Source: an uncultured Porphyromonadaceae bacterium
Lineage (GTDB): Bacteria; Bacteroidota; Bacteroidia; Bacteroidales; Muribaculaceae
DNA: 64,000 nt
Direction: 5' to 3'
Assembly: GCA_948467675.1 (NCBI GenBank)
Contig: CAOKFI010000004.1
Coordinates: forward strand, 1-64,000
Shown: positions 37,262-44,624 of the stretch, piece by piece
How positions within the stretch are numbered: the first letter of the stretch is position 1
Layout of the letters: each line of letters begins with the position of its first letter
Notes under the pieces: model-generated
Databases searched by the model: none
Told to the model about the DNA's origin: nothing
What the model saw: the letters and a program-made list of their open reading frames with translations, nothing else
Made by a program: the position numbers and the translations under genes

Positions 37262-37717
37262 TTATTTAGATTTGGTCAGATCCTTAAGATCCTTGGCAGT
37301 GAATTTGCCCGAAATCACAATCAGCGTATATGATTGTTTATTATCTACAGCCATCACAAAAGTACTTTTGCCGGCCTTGCTCTCTTTCATATACATAAGC
37401 ACCTTCTCGCCGCCATCCCTGATGCGCATATACTCTTCATATCCATCCGAAGGCAACTCGGCCACATCCTTACGGAATGCGGCTGTAGCCTTTTCATTTT
37501 CAGCCGACAGGATCTGAACACAATCCAGCTTACCCGCCATTCCTGAGATATCGACACCTTCGGTTTCGATATCGGGCATCTGCGACAGCATGGCTTTGGA
37601 TATATACACTTCGGTCACTCCGTCAAGATCGGAAAGCCGGTCAAAATCCACTCTCTTGGCATATCCTGTCAACGCTGCAACGGCACATATCAGGACAAGA
37701 AACAATTTCCGTATCAT
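37262..37717 (-). CDS. DUF4252 family exported protein
   Basis: A 151-residue protein with a signal peptide (MIRKLFLVLICAVAALTGYA). The mature part follows the Bacteroidetes DUF4252 pattern: VTEVYISKAMLSQMPD, then DCVQILSAENEKA, DGYEEYMRIRDGGEKVLMYMKE, and the C-terminal ISGKFTAKDLKDLTKSK. Function is unknown, though the family is often encoded beside ECF sigma factors. It is the last gene of the DUF4252 - sigma - anti-sigma - DUF4252 operon, 23 nt after the anti-sigma gene. Confidence 0.88.
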   Translation of the reverse strand: MIRKLFLVLICAVAALTGYAKRVDFDRLSDLDGVTEVYISKAMLSQMPDIETEGVDISGMAGKLDCVQILSAENEKATAAFRKDVAELPSDGYEEYMRIRDGGEKVLMYMKESKAGKSTFVMAVDNKQSYTLIVISGKFTAKDLKDLTKSK

Positions 37718-37740
37718 AATTATTGATTTTTGTCTTTATA

Positions 37741-38250
37741 TCAGTTTAAAGTAATATGTCTGTCTATAGTGGTCTGTATTTTCTGAACAGTCTGCCCGAC
37801 CACGGCAACCTCTTCGGATCCTTTGTTGAGGCATTCCGACACCTTTACAAGAGCCGACTGCGCATAGGCGTATGCCTCTTCAGGCGACCGACAGGTATCC
37901 ATCGGAGTCGGTACGGTCTCGCCACGGGTGCCGAGCATCGAATATCCCACCGCAAATGCTATGGCTACCGAGGCAGCAATACTACCCCAGCGTAACCAGT
38001 GCGGCATCACTGTCCGCGCAGCTGTCTCTTTTACAGCCATGCGGTCTATAGCCGCCGACAACCGTTGCTCAAGGCCGTCGGGAACCTCCTGGTTTTCGGA
38101 GTGCATACACATAAACAGCTTTCTGTCGGCCGCCATATCATCGGGAACATCGCCTGTCGCAAAAAATTCCGCCAGCCGACATTCATCATCTGCCGATGTA
38201 TTGCCGTCGTAATAGTCATTCAATAATATCCTTGCCTTGTCAGCATCCAT
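37741..38250 (-). CDS. Putative anti-sigma factor, single transmembrane helix
   Basis: A 169-residue protein with a cytoplasmic N-terminal part (about 1-85), one membrane helix (about 88-107, WGSIAASVAIAFAVGYSML) and a periplasmic C-terminus. The N-terminal ARILLNDYYDGNTSADDECRLAEFFATGDVP matches the usual opening of Bacteroidetes anti-sigma factors. It overlaps the 3' end of the sigma gene by 11 nt, implying coupled translation. No zinc-binding ZAS motif (HxxxCxxC) is visible, so it is not the classic ZAS type. Confidence 0.82.
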   Translation of the reverse strand: MDADKARILLNDYYDGNTSADDECRLAEFFATGDVPDDMAADRKLFMCMHSENQEVPDGLEQRLSAAIDRMAVKETAARTVMPHWLRWGSIAASVAIAFAVGYSMLGTRGETVPTPMDTCRSPEEAYAYAQSALVKVSECLNKGSEEVAVVGQTVQKIQTTIDRHITLN

Positions 38251-38746
38251 AGTCTATCATCTTTCTGAATTGTTCTCTCAATGTTTTACGGGCACGACTC
38301 AACATCACCCTTATATTGATCTCTCCGAGACCGGTCATACGCCCGATCTCATCAAACGAGCAGCCGCATATATCACGCAGGCGGATCACCTCTCCTTGCC
38401 GGACTGGCAACCGGTCTATAAGTTTCCGTAGCTGACGCAGTTCATCGCGGGCCTCGACAGCAGCCATAGTATCGCAATGATCAGCCACATCCGCCTCCTG
38501 ATCATGGATAAAGCCGGAAGTCCTGTCGCTCCGCAGAGCGTCGAGACAGACATTGCGCAGCACCGTCATGCAGTATGCTTCGCGATTGTCGACAGAATCC
38601 AGGTCACCGCGCCGCTCCCACAGTTTCATATAAGCATCCTGCACCATATCCTCGGCACGGGCGCTGTCGCCCATGATCCGGAATGCCAGACCATACATGA
38701 GCCTGTGACACGGCAGAAACACTTGTTTGAACTCAAGAGCATCCAT
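38240..38746 (-). CDS. ECF-type RNA polymerase sigma factor
   Basis: A 168-residue sigma-70 family factor of the extracytoplasmic function type. Region 2 is visible in FLPCHRLMYGLAFRIMGDSARAEDMVQDAYMKLWERRGDLDSV and YCMTVLRNVCLDALR; region 4 in LPVRQGEVIRLRDICGCSFDEIGRMTGLGEINIRVMLSRARKTLREQF. There is no region 1.1 or 3. It lies 4 nt after one DUF4252 gene and overlaps its anti-sigma gene, so it probably controls this operon in response to envelope signals. Confidence 0.93.
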   Translation of the reverse strand: MDALEFKQVFLPCHRLMYGLAFRIMGDSARAEDMVQDAYMKLWERRGDLDSVDNREAYCMTVLRNVCLDALRSDRTSGFIHDQEADVADHCDTMAAVEARDELRQLRKLIDRLPVRQGEVIRLRDICGCSFDEIGRMTGLGEINIRVMLSRARKTLREQFRKMIDYGC

Positions 38747-38750
38747 TGTA

Positions 38751-39215
38751 TTACATGTCGCGATACTGATCTTCGGCCACCTCCATCATCTCTGAAAGTT
38801 TGATTTTGCCGGTAATCCTCACCATCACGCATTCGGAACTGTCCTGACACAGCACGACCATATCCTTGACATGCTCGTCGTTGCCTTTTGCAAGTATTCT
38901 GACATTCCGGCCATTTTCCTTGACCCGGGCATATTCATCGTAACCGTCATAGGCCAAATCCGACACCTCTTTATAAAATTTGTCCTGAACCGTCGACGGA
39001 CAATCGCCCATATCAAGAACCTGAACGGACTTAACCCCACGGGCGGCAGATTCGTCGCTTACCATTCCGGCAAGAAACATGGCAAACTTAGGCACACCTA
39101 CATATCCTGCTCCGGTTTCATTTCTGAACTGTTTTATGACCGATCCGGCATCTCTTGCACAAAGAGTAAGACCTACTGCCAGACACAAGAGTGATATTAT
39201 GATTTTCGATTTCAT
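38751..39215 (-). CDS. DUF4252 family exported protein, first gene of the sigma operon
   Basis: A 154-residue protein with a signal peptide (MKSKIIISLLCLAVGLTLCA). DUF4252 hallmarks are YVGVPKFAMFLAGM, SVQVLDMGDC, DGYDEYARVKENGRNVRILAKG and VRITGKIKLSEMMEV. It is clearly related to, but diverged from, the protein at 37262. The ATG at 39215 opens the signal peptide; a TTG 12 nt upstream is less likely. Only 4 nt separate its stop from the sigma factor start, so the four genes form one operon transcribed leftward. Confidence 0.88.
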   Translation of the reverse strand: MKSKIIISLLCLAVGLTLCARDAGSVIKQFRNETGAGYVGVPKFAMFLAGMVSDESAARGVKSVQVLDMGDCPSTVQDKFYKEVSDLAYDGYDEYARVKENGRNVRILAKGNDEHVKDMVVLCQDSSECVMVRITGKIKLSEMMEVAEDQYRDM

Positions 39216-39350
39216 TACCTGATCCAATTTTACAAAATTAATGATTTTCTGTTATCATCGCCGCTTGCAAGTGCGTTCATGTTCATGACGTAATCGTGAA
39301 TATAAATGTTACACCGACATCGATTTTTTATGCCGATGCGATACAACCTA

Positions 39351-39403
39351 TTTTTTCAAATCTTAAATTTGAATAGATCTCAGACAAAAATAAGGATTCG
39401 GAT
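39351..39403 (+). repeat. 53-bp direct repeat, copy 1
   Basis: This A/T-rich element runs from a T6 tract through CAAATCTTAAATTT to GGATTCGGAT and matches 42825-42878 at 49 of 53 positions in the same orientation. In this copy TCAAAT and ATTTGA form a small inverted repeat. The pair brackets the BspA-like gene. Confidence 0.8.
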
Positions 39404-39475
39404 TTTGTCAGGTCTTTCAGTCCCTTGGCGGCAGCTCCCACAGCGATAGCCTACAATATATATGGCTGTTATCCA
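39404..39475 (-). pseudogene. Decayed C-terminal fragment of a third DUF4252 gene
   Basis: Read on the minus strand one frame gives AAAKGLKDLTKSE, nearly the C-terminus of the intact DUF4252 protein at 37262 (TAKDLKDLTKSK). Upstream the residues align without gaps over 23 positions (Q-P-Y-I-L against Q-S-Y-T-L) but include in-frame stops. The rest of the gene is missing. It suggests the DUF4252 cluster was once larger. Confidence 0.6.
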
Positions 39476-39593
39476 ACAATCAAATAAAAGAATCCTCCCG
39501 ACAACGCATTTCTATAGAAGCGGCCGCCACAACCATCAGACTTAATAAGCGTTAAACAATACTAATTTCACTATAGCAATGATGTAAGTTTTG

Positions 39594-39601
39594 TAATTTT
39601 G
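39594..39601 (+). promoter_or_regulatory. -7 box of the BspA-like gene
   Basis: TAATTTTG is a full TAnnTTTG match. It implies a leader of about 330 nt before the ATG at 39940, far longer than others in the window. No good -33 TTG is visible. Confidence 0.5.
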
Positions 39602-39638
39602 CAGTGCAAACCGCATTCCGCAACACAGCGGCAGCGGT

Positions 39639-39724
39639 AGGGAAGTTACATTATCTTGGCAATACGGCCACACGGAGGCTTACGGGTCACGTCGGCGGTA
39701 AATAATGGGACGGCTCTCTTCCCT
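39639..39724 (+). promoter_or_regulatory. Candidate structured 5' leader element of the BspA-like gene
   Basis: An 86-nt segment is closed by AGGGAAG (39639-39645) and CTTCCCT (39718-39724), with a second nested pairing CATTAT (39649-39654)/ATAATG (39702-39707). The interior is G/C-rich, unlike the flanks. I recognise no known riboswitch class. Pairing was found by eye only. Confidence 0.35.
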
Positions 39725-39939
39725 TTAAAGAACCAATCACATATCTCTGCGTCCCGTCTTGCAGAATCCAGATGCCGCACGGCCACAAGTTGTGCGATAT
39801 AGCGATTCTATGCAAGAGTATAACTACGACACATCACAAATAATCCACTGCACGGTCTCATACAGCATGAAGCCGCGCGTCGCCGTATACCGACCACACC
39901 ACGATGAACCAACGAAAAACAAATGACAGTATATCAGCA

Positions 39940-42759
39940 ATGAAAAAAGTATTACTTACAATGCTGGTCACGCTGCTCGCACTATCAGCTATGGCCAAAA
40001 ACTTCACCTACGAAGGATTAGTTTACACGGTTCTCGACGAGACTGCGAAAACGTGCCAGACAAAATCAAATAACTCAACAAATATCGAAGGAGCGATCAA
40101 CATCCCCAGCTCCGTATCGGACGGCAGTAGCATGTATACCGTGGTAAAGATCGGTGATGCCTCATTCCGCGGATGCGACAAACTGACTTCGGTATCAATA
40201 CCGGAATCTGTGAGCGACATCGGCGAATACGCATTTTCTGAATGCACATCCATGATCTCAGTATCAATACCAGAATCGACAGTCACAATAGGAAAATACG
40301 CGTTCAATGGTTGCACCGCCCTTACCTCAGCGGTAATACCGGCATACGAGATCGGCCCACACGCATTTGAAAAGTGCACGGACCTCAGGTCGGTAACAAT
40401 AACCGAATCCGTCAACATAATCCGCGAATCCGCATTTGAGAATTGTTCCGAACTCACGGAAATCATACTCCCAAATTCGGTCACAGAACTCGGCAGCAGT
40501 GTATTCTGCCATTGTACCAAACTTGCCAAAGTAAAGTTACCCGAATCACTGGCTCAAATAAGACTATTGTCTTTCTACGAGTGCAGTTCCCTGAAGGAAA
40601 TCAGCTTGCCGGAATCCATCACAAATATAGGCCTACAAGCTTTTTACGGATGCCCTCTGACGAAAATATATTCCTACAATCCGGTTCCGCCTGCCAGTGG
40701 TGCTTTTCAATTGGATCCCGATGCGGAATGCACTGTGATAGTACCGGCCGGCAGCGGGCCTGCATATCTTAGGTTAAGCGCTTGGGCGGGTCTTTACAAT
40801 CTCGAAGAAGCCGATCTCGCAGGCAACGGGAGCGCAGCATTTACCGAATGGCTCGCCTATACGGTAAATGACGACCACACATGTTCTGTAAGAAAAGCTC
40901 TCGATGTAGTTCCCGGAGTATTAACCATTCCGCCCTCCACAACCCAGGGAGGCGAAACCTATACCGTAACAGCAATCGGAAGTTCGGCATTCTCATCGTG
41001 CAGCGAACTAAAGGAGATCGAGATTCCTGAAACAGTGAGAGATATCAGTGAGTACGCATTCAGCTATTGTTACAGTCTGAAAAAAGTTACCATCCCTAAC
41101 ATACAAAACATAGGCCGTTATGCATTCTCATATTGCAGGAACTTACAACAGATGACAATACCGGGTTCCATACAGACCATTGGCGAATCGGCATTCTCCT
41201 CATGCATAAACTTACAACAGATGACAATATCGGGTTCCATACAGACCATTGGCGAATCGGCATTCTCATATTGCGGAACGATCAAAAGCGTAACCATAGA
41301 GGCCGGAGAGAATCCGGTACATATCGGCGATTGCGTATTTCGTGATTCAAAGATAGAGTCGCTGACGATCAAGAAACCATGGACATTCAACGTAGATAAA
41401 CAATCGTACCCAAGAAATGCCTGCTTCAAAAATGCATCTGCCATAAAGACCGTCAATGTCAGCGAGATTCCGGATTATGCATTCGCAGACTGCCGCCTCG
41501 AATCAGTGACACTGATTGACTCTCCCACCAAAATCGGCGACCATGCATTCAGCGGGAGCTATCTTAAATCATTGACACTCCCGGAATCCATAGTATCGAT
41601 CGGAACTGAAGCATTCCACTCTTGCGACTTCTCCTCGCTGACGATACCGGAGTCCGTAATCATGATCGGCGATTACGCATTCGACAACTGCAAAATAGGC
41701 TCGCTCACAATTGCCATGCGCACAATCAGCTCCAGAGCGTTCAGTACCAAGGGATCTAGCAGCCCCTGCAGCATATCCTCACTATCATTGACCGATAACG
41801 TCAACACGATCGGCGCATACGCTTTCGAGAGTATCACAGGCCTGTCCGAATTAGTGATTCCGGAGACCGTGACAAGAATCAGAGAGTATGCATTCAAAGA
41901 TAGCGAGATCGAAAGTGTCAAGATCGCCTCTAATGAAATCGGAGATGGCGCATTTTCCGGCTGCTACAATATGACCTCGGTATCAATGTCCAATGCTGTG
42001 ACCAAAATCGGGAATCTGGTGTTTAATAACTGTGGGCATCTGACATCAGTGACATTACCGGAGTCCATAACCGAGATACCATCCGCAACATTCGAATATT
42101 GCAATAAACTCCCATCCATCACAATACCCGAAAGTGTGACAAAAATCGGCAAGGAGGCATTTAGAGGCTGCACCTCACTACAAACAATAACAATACCGGA
42201 ATCAGTATCGGCAATAGGGGAGTCCGCATTTTACGACTGCATATCCATGTCTTCAGTATCAATACCGGAATCAGTATCGGGAACCCACTATAATACATTC
42301 ATCGGATGCTCAGGCCTGACGACCGTGTACATAAAAAGTGCATCATCCGACCGTGAAAACAAAGCGAGAGCCGATGAAACAACACCGGCAGAAATATTCG
42401 GTGGCGCTGCTCTATGGCTTGACTGCGATAATATCCGTGAAGTATACTATGACTGCGAGCATCCGCTTGAAGGGAGTGAATCGCTCTTTTCTGACGATGT
42501 TTATCCCAATGCGACATTATATGTAAAAGAATCGGCAAGACTCGAGGCCATATCTACCACACCTTGGGGTAAGTTTCTAAAGATCAAGGCACATGATTTC
42601 GCAGGAATCGAGAATATCGCCGATGACAACGGCATATCCGGCCCGACAGAAGTATACAACCTGAACGGTCTGAAAGTAGGCAACAGCACCGACGGGCTTC
42701 CAGCCGGCCTCTATATAGTGAGTCAAGGCGGAACAACGACCAAAACGATTGTAAAGTGA
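39940..42759 (+). CDS. BspA-family leucine-rich repeat surface protein
   Basis: A 939-residue exported protein with a signal peptide (MKKVLLTMLVTLLALSAMA). Most of it is two blocks of 23-residue BspA/LRR_5 repeats, roughly LTSVSIPESVSDIGEYAFSEC, separated near residue 300 by a non-repeat segment and a second NFTYEGL-like start (AYTVNDDHTCSV). The final 45 residues (TEVYNLNGLKVG...LPAGLYIVS) resemble Bacteroidetes C-terminal sorting-type tails. BspA proteins mediate adhesion. ATG 39940 starts the signal peptide; ATG 39904 would add 12 residues. The A/T content is visibly higher than in neighbouring genes. Confidence 0.88.
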   Translation: MKKVLLTMLVTLLALSAMAKNFTYEGLVYTVLDETAKTCQTKSNNSTNIEGAINIPSSVSDGSSMYTVVKIGDASFRGCDKLTSVSIPESVSDIGEYAFSECTSMISVSIPESTVTIGKYAFNGCTALTSAVIPAYEIGPHAFEKCTDLRSVTITESVNIIRESAFENCSELTEIILPNSVTELGSSVFCHCTKLAKVKLPESLAQIRLLSFYECSSLKEISLPESITNIGLQAFYGCPLTKIYSYNPVPPASGAFQLDPDAECTVIVPAGSGPAYLRLSAWAGLYNLEEADLAGNGSAAFTEWLAYTVNDDHTCSVRKALDVVPGVLTIPPSTTQGGETYTVTAIGSSAFSSCSELKEIEIPETVRDISEYAFSYCYSLKKVTIPNIQNIGRYAFSYCRNLQQMTIPGSIQTIGESAFSSCINLQQMTISGSIQTIGESAFSYCGTIKSVTIEAGENPVHIGDCVFRDSKIESLTIKKPWTFNVDKQSYPRNACFKNASAIKTVNVSEIPDYAFADCRLESVTLIDSPTKIGDHAFSGSYLKSLTLPESIVSIGTEAFHSCDFSSLTIPESVIMIGDYAFDNCKIGSLTIAMRTISSRAFSTKGSSSPCSISSLSLTDNVNTIGAYAFESITGLSELVIPETVTRIREYAFKDSEIESVKIASNEIGDGAFSGCYNMTSVSMSNAVTKIGNLVFNNCGHLTSVTLPESITEIPSATFEYCNKLPSITIPESVTKIGKEAFRGCTSLQTITIPESVSAIGESAFYDCISMSSVSIPESVSGTHYNTFIGCSGLTTVYIKSASSDRENKARADETTPAEIFGGAALWLDCDNIREVYYDCEHPLEGSESLFSDDVYPNATLYVKESARLEAISTTPWGKFLKIKAHDFAGIENIADDNGISGPTEVYNLNGLKVGNSTDGLPAGLYIVSQGGTTTKTIVK
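41140..41277 (+). repeat. Near-identical 69-bp tandem duplication inside the BspA-like gene
   Basis: Units 41140-41208 and 41209-41277 differ at only a few bases and each encodes one 23-residue repeat (NLQQMTIPGSIQTIGESAF against NLQQMTISGSIQTIGESAF). Other repeats in the gene are much more diverged, so this unit was duplicated recently. Confidence 0.9.
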
Positions 42760-42796
42760 CACTAAACAGGAAACCAAGTCACAACGACTTATTCAG

Positions 42797-42830
42797 GTGC
42801 GCCCCCGGAAACGGATGGCGCACTTTTTTT
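42797..42830 (+). terminator. Rho-independent terminator after the BspA-like gene
   Basis: GTGCGCC (42797-42803) pairs with GGCGCAC (42817-42823) and is followed by a T8 run. The T-run is also the beginning of repeat copy 2. Confidence 0.85.
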
Positions 42831-42878
42831 TCAAATCTTAAATTTTAATAGATTTTAGACAAAAATAGGGATTCGGAT
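42825..42878 (+). repeat. 53-bp direct repeat, copy 2
   Basis: Matches the element at 39351-39403 at 49 of 53 positions, same orientation. It lies between the BspA terminator and the S41 protease gene, where it forms most of that gene's upstream region and may carry its promoter. Confidence 0.8.
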
Positions 42879-42923
42879 GTTATTTATTTGACTACCTTTA
42901 ACCCCTCGAACAGAACAAAAAAA

Positions 42924-44621
42924 ATGACAAGACTGTCCATACACATGACTAAATCCGGCATACGAAAACTACTCGCATCAGCATCAGTGCTGTTGCTGAC
43001 AGCATCGGCATGCGCCGCAACACGCAGTCCCAAAGGCGAGATATCGCGGAATCTGGATATATTCAACTCTCTGTACAAAGAACTTCAGACTCTCTATGTA
43101 GACACCATCGACGCCGAAAAATCGATCAACACGGCCATCACGGCAATGCTGTCGGACATAGATCCTTACACTGAATATATGCCCGCCGACGCACAGGATG
43201 ATTTCATGAAGATCACCACAGGCGAATACGGCGGTATCGGAAGCTACATACAGCAACGCGACAACGGAGTCTACATATCGGAACCCTACGAAGGGTCTCC
43301 CGCACAACTCTCCGGACTGAAAGCCGGCGACAGGATACTGATGATCGACACAGACAGCGTTACCGGATGGACCCATTCGAAAGTAAGCGACCGCCTGCGC
43401 GGACAGGCAGGCACCGAACTTACGGTGACTGTACAGCGCCCCTACACCGCCGACTCGATAATCACCGTCAGGATCGTGCGCCAGAAAATCCAGACCCCAG
43501 CAGTACCATATTACGGAGTGATCAACGACGGACACACCGGCTACATATCGCTTACACAGTTTACCGACAAGGCAGCTCAAGAAGTACGCGATGCGCTGAT
43601 AGCTCTCAAAAAGGATCCCAACGTGAAAAGCATAGTGCTTGACCTTCAGGGCAACGGAGGCGGCCTACTCGACGCCGCGGTAAAGATCGTAGGACTGTTT
43701 GTTCCCAAAAACACAGAAGTGCTCCGCACGCGCGGCAAAGGTCTGCTCAACGAGAAGATATACAAGACCACATCAGCCCCGGTAGACCCCGACATACCGC
43801 TGGTAGTGCTCATAGACGGCGGATCGGCATCGAGCGCAGAGATCGTGACCGGCGCGCTCCAGGATCTCGACCGGGCCGTAGTGGTAGGCAGCCGGTCGTT
43901 CGGCAAAGGACTGGTGCAGACCACCCGACCTCTCCCCTACGACGGCCTGCTAAAAGTGACCACAGGCAAATACTACATCCCGAGCGGACGTCTGATCCAG
44001 GCTATCGACTACTCCCACCGCAATCCTGACGGCACAGTAGCACGAATACCTGACAGTCTGACCAACGTGTTCCACACAGCACACGGCCGCGAGGTGCGCG
44101 ACGGCGGAGGTATAACTCCTGACGTAACAGCGAAATACAGCCAGCTGAACCGCCTGACCTACAACATCATGCGCGACAACTGGGCATTTGATTACGCCAC
44201 ACGCTTCGCGGCACAGAACCCGGCAATAGGCCCTGCACGGTCATTTACGGTCTCCGACAGTTTATTCGACGATTTCAAGAAGTTTATAGACCCCGACAAG
44301 TTCAAATACGACAAAGTATGCGAGACCATGGTCAAAAGCCTTCGCGAAGCCGCCGAGACCGAAGGGTATATGAATGACTCTGTATCAGCTCAGCTCGCAA
44401 CACTCGAACGCATGCTCAAACACAACCTCGACCACGATCTGGATCAGAACCGCAAAGCGATCGACATGCTGCTGGCCGACGAGATCGTGAAACGATATTA
44501 TTACCAACGAGGCCATGTGGAGAATTATCTGCAGTGGGACGCAGCGGTAGACAGCGCGATTAAGATACTGAACGACCCGGCACGCTACCGCCGCATACTC
44601 GCACCGGAAGCCGCAAAATAA
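42924..44621 (+). CDS. S41 family C-terminal processing peptidase
   Basis: A 565-residue exported serine protease of the CtpA/Tsp group. The signal sequence ends near LLLTASACAA, and a Cys there could make it a lipoprotein. A PDZ domain (about 95-175, GGIGSYIQQRDNGVYISEPYEGSPAQLSGLKAGDRIL) precedes the protease domain. The catalytic dyad is S303 in GGSASSAEI and K328 in SFGKGLVQT, with the normal 25-residue spacing. These enzymes trim or degrade periplasmic proteins. ATG 42924 is used; ATG 42945 is a reasonable alternative. It lies 3 nt before mfd. Confidence 0.92.
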   Translation: MTRLSIHMTKSGIRKLLASASVLLLTASACAATRSPKGEISRNLDIFNSLYKELQTLYVDTIDAEKSINTAITAMLSDIDPYTEYMPADAQDDFMKITTGEYGGIGSYIQQRDNGVYISEPYEGSPAQLSGLKAGDRILMIDTDSVTGWTHSKVSDRLRGQAGTELTVTVQRPYTADSIITVRIVRQKIQTPAVPYYGVINDGHTGYISLTQFTDKAAQEVRDALIALKKDPNVKSIVLDLQGNGGGLLDAAVKIVGLFVPKNTEVLRTRGKGLLNEKIYKTTSAPVDPDIPLVVLIDGGSASSAEIVTGALQDLDRAVVVGSRSFGKGLVQTTRPLPYDGLLKVTTGKYYIPSGRLIQAIDYSHRNPDGTVARIPDSLTNVFHTAHGREVRDGGGITPDVTAKYSQLNRLTYNIMRDNWAFDYATRFAAQNPAIGPARSFTVSDSLFDDFKKFIDPDKFKYDKVCETMVKSLREAAETEGYMNDSVSAQLATLERMLKHNLDHDLDQNRKAIDMLLADEIVKRYYYQRGHVENYLQWDAAVDSAIKILNDPARYRRILAPEAAK

Positions 44622-44624
44622 ACA

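Larger units (their letters stand above)
39216..39939. other. Long intergenic region before the BspA-like gene
   Basis: About 720 bp. It holds, in order, a region with nothing I recognise (39216-39350), repeat copy 1 (39351-39403), a decayed DUF4252 fragment (about 39404-39475, minus strand), a -7 box (39594-39601) and a leader of about 330 nt with a candidate structured element (39639-39724). The segment 39730-39939 shows no frame worth calling. Confidence 0.6.

Noticed and set aside
41140..41277. CRISPR-like or satellite repeat
   Set aside because: The two 69-bp units are in frame, without spacers, and encode one LRR unit each; it is coding repeat expansion.
39351..42878. Insertion sequence or integrative element around the BspA-like gene
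   Set aside because: No transposase, integrase or terminal inverted repeats are visible; only the direct repeats are supported.
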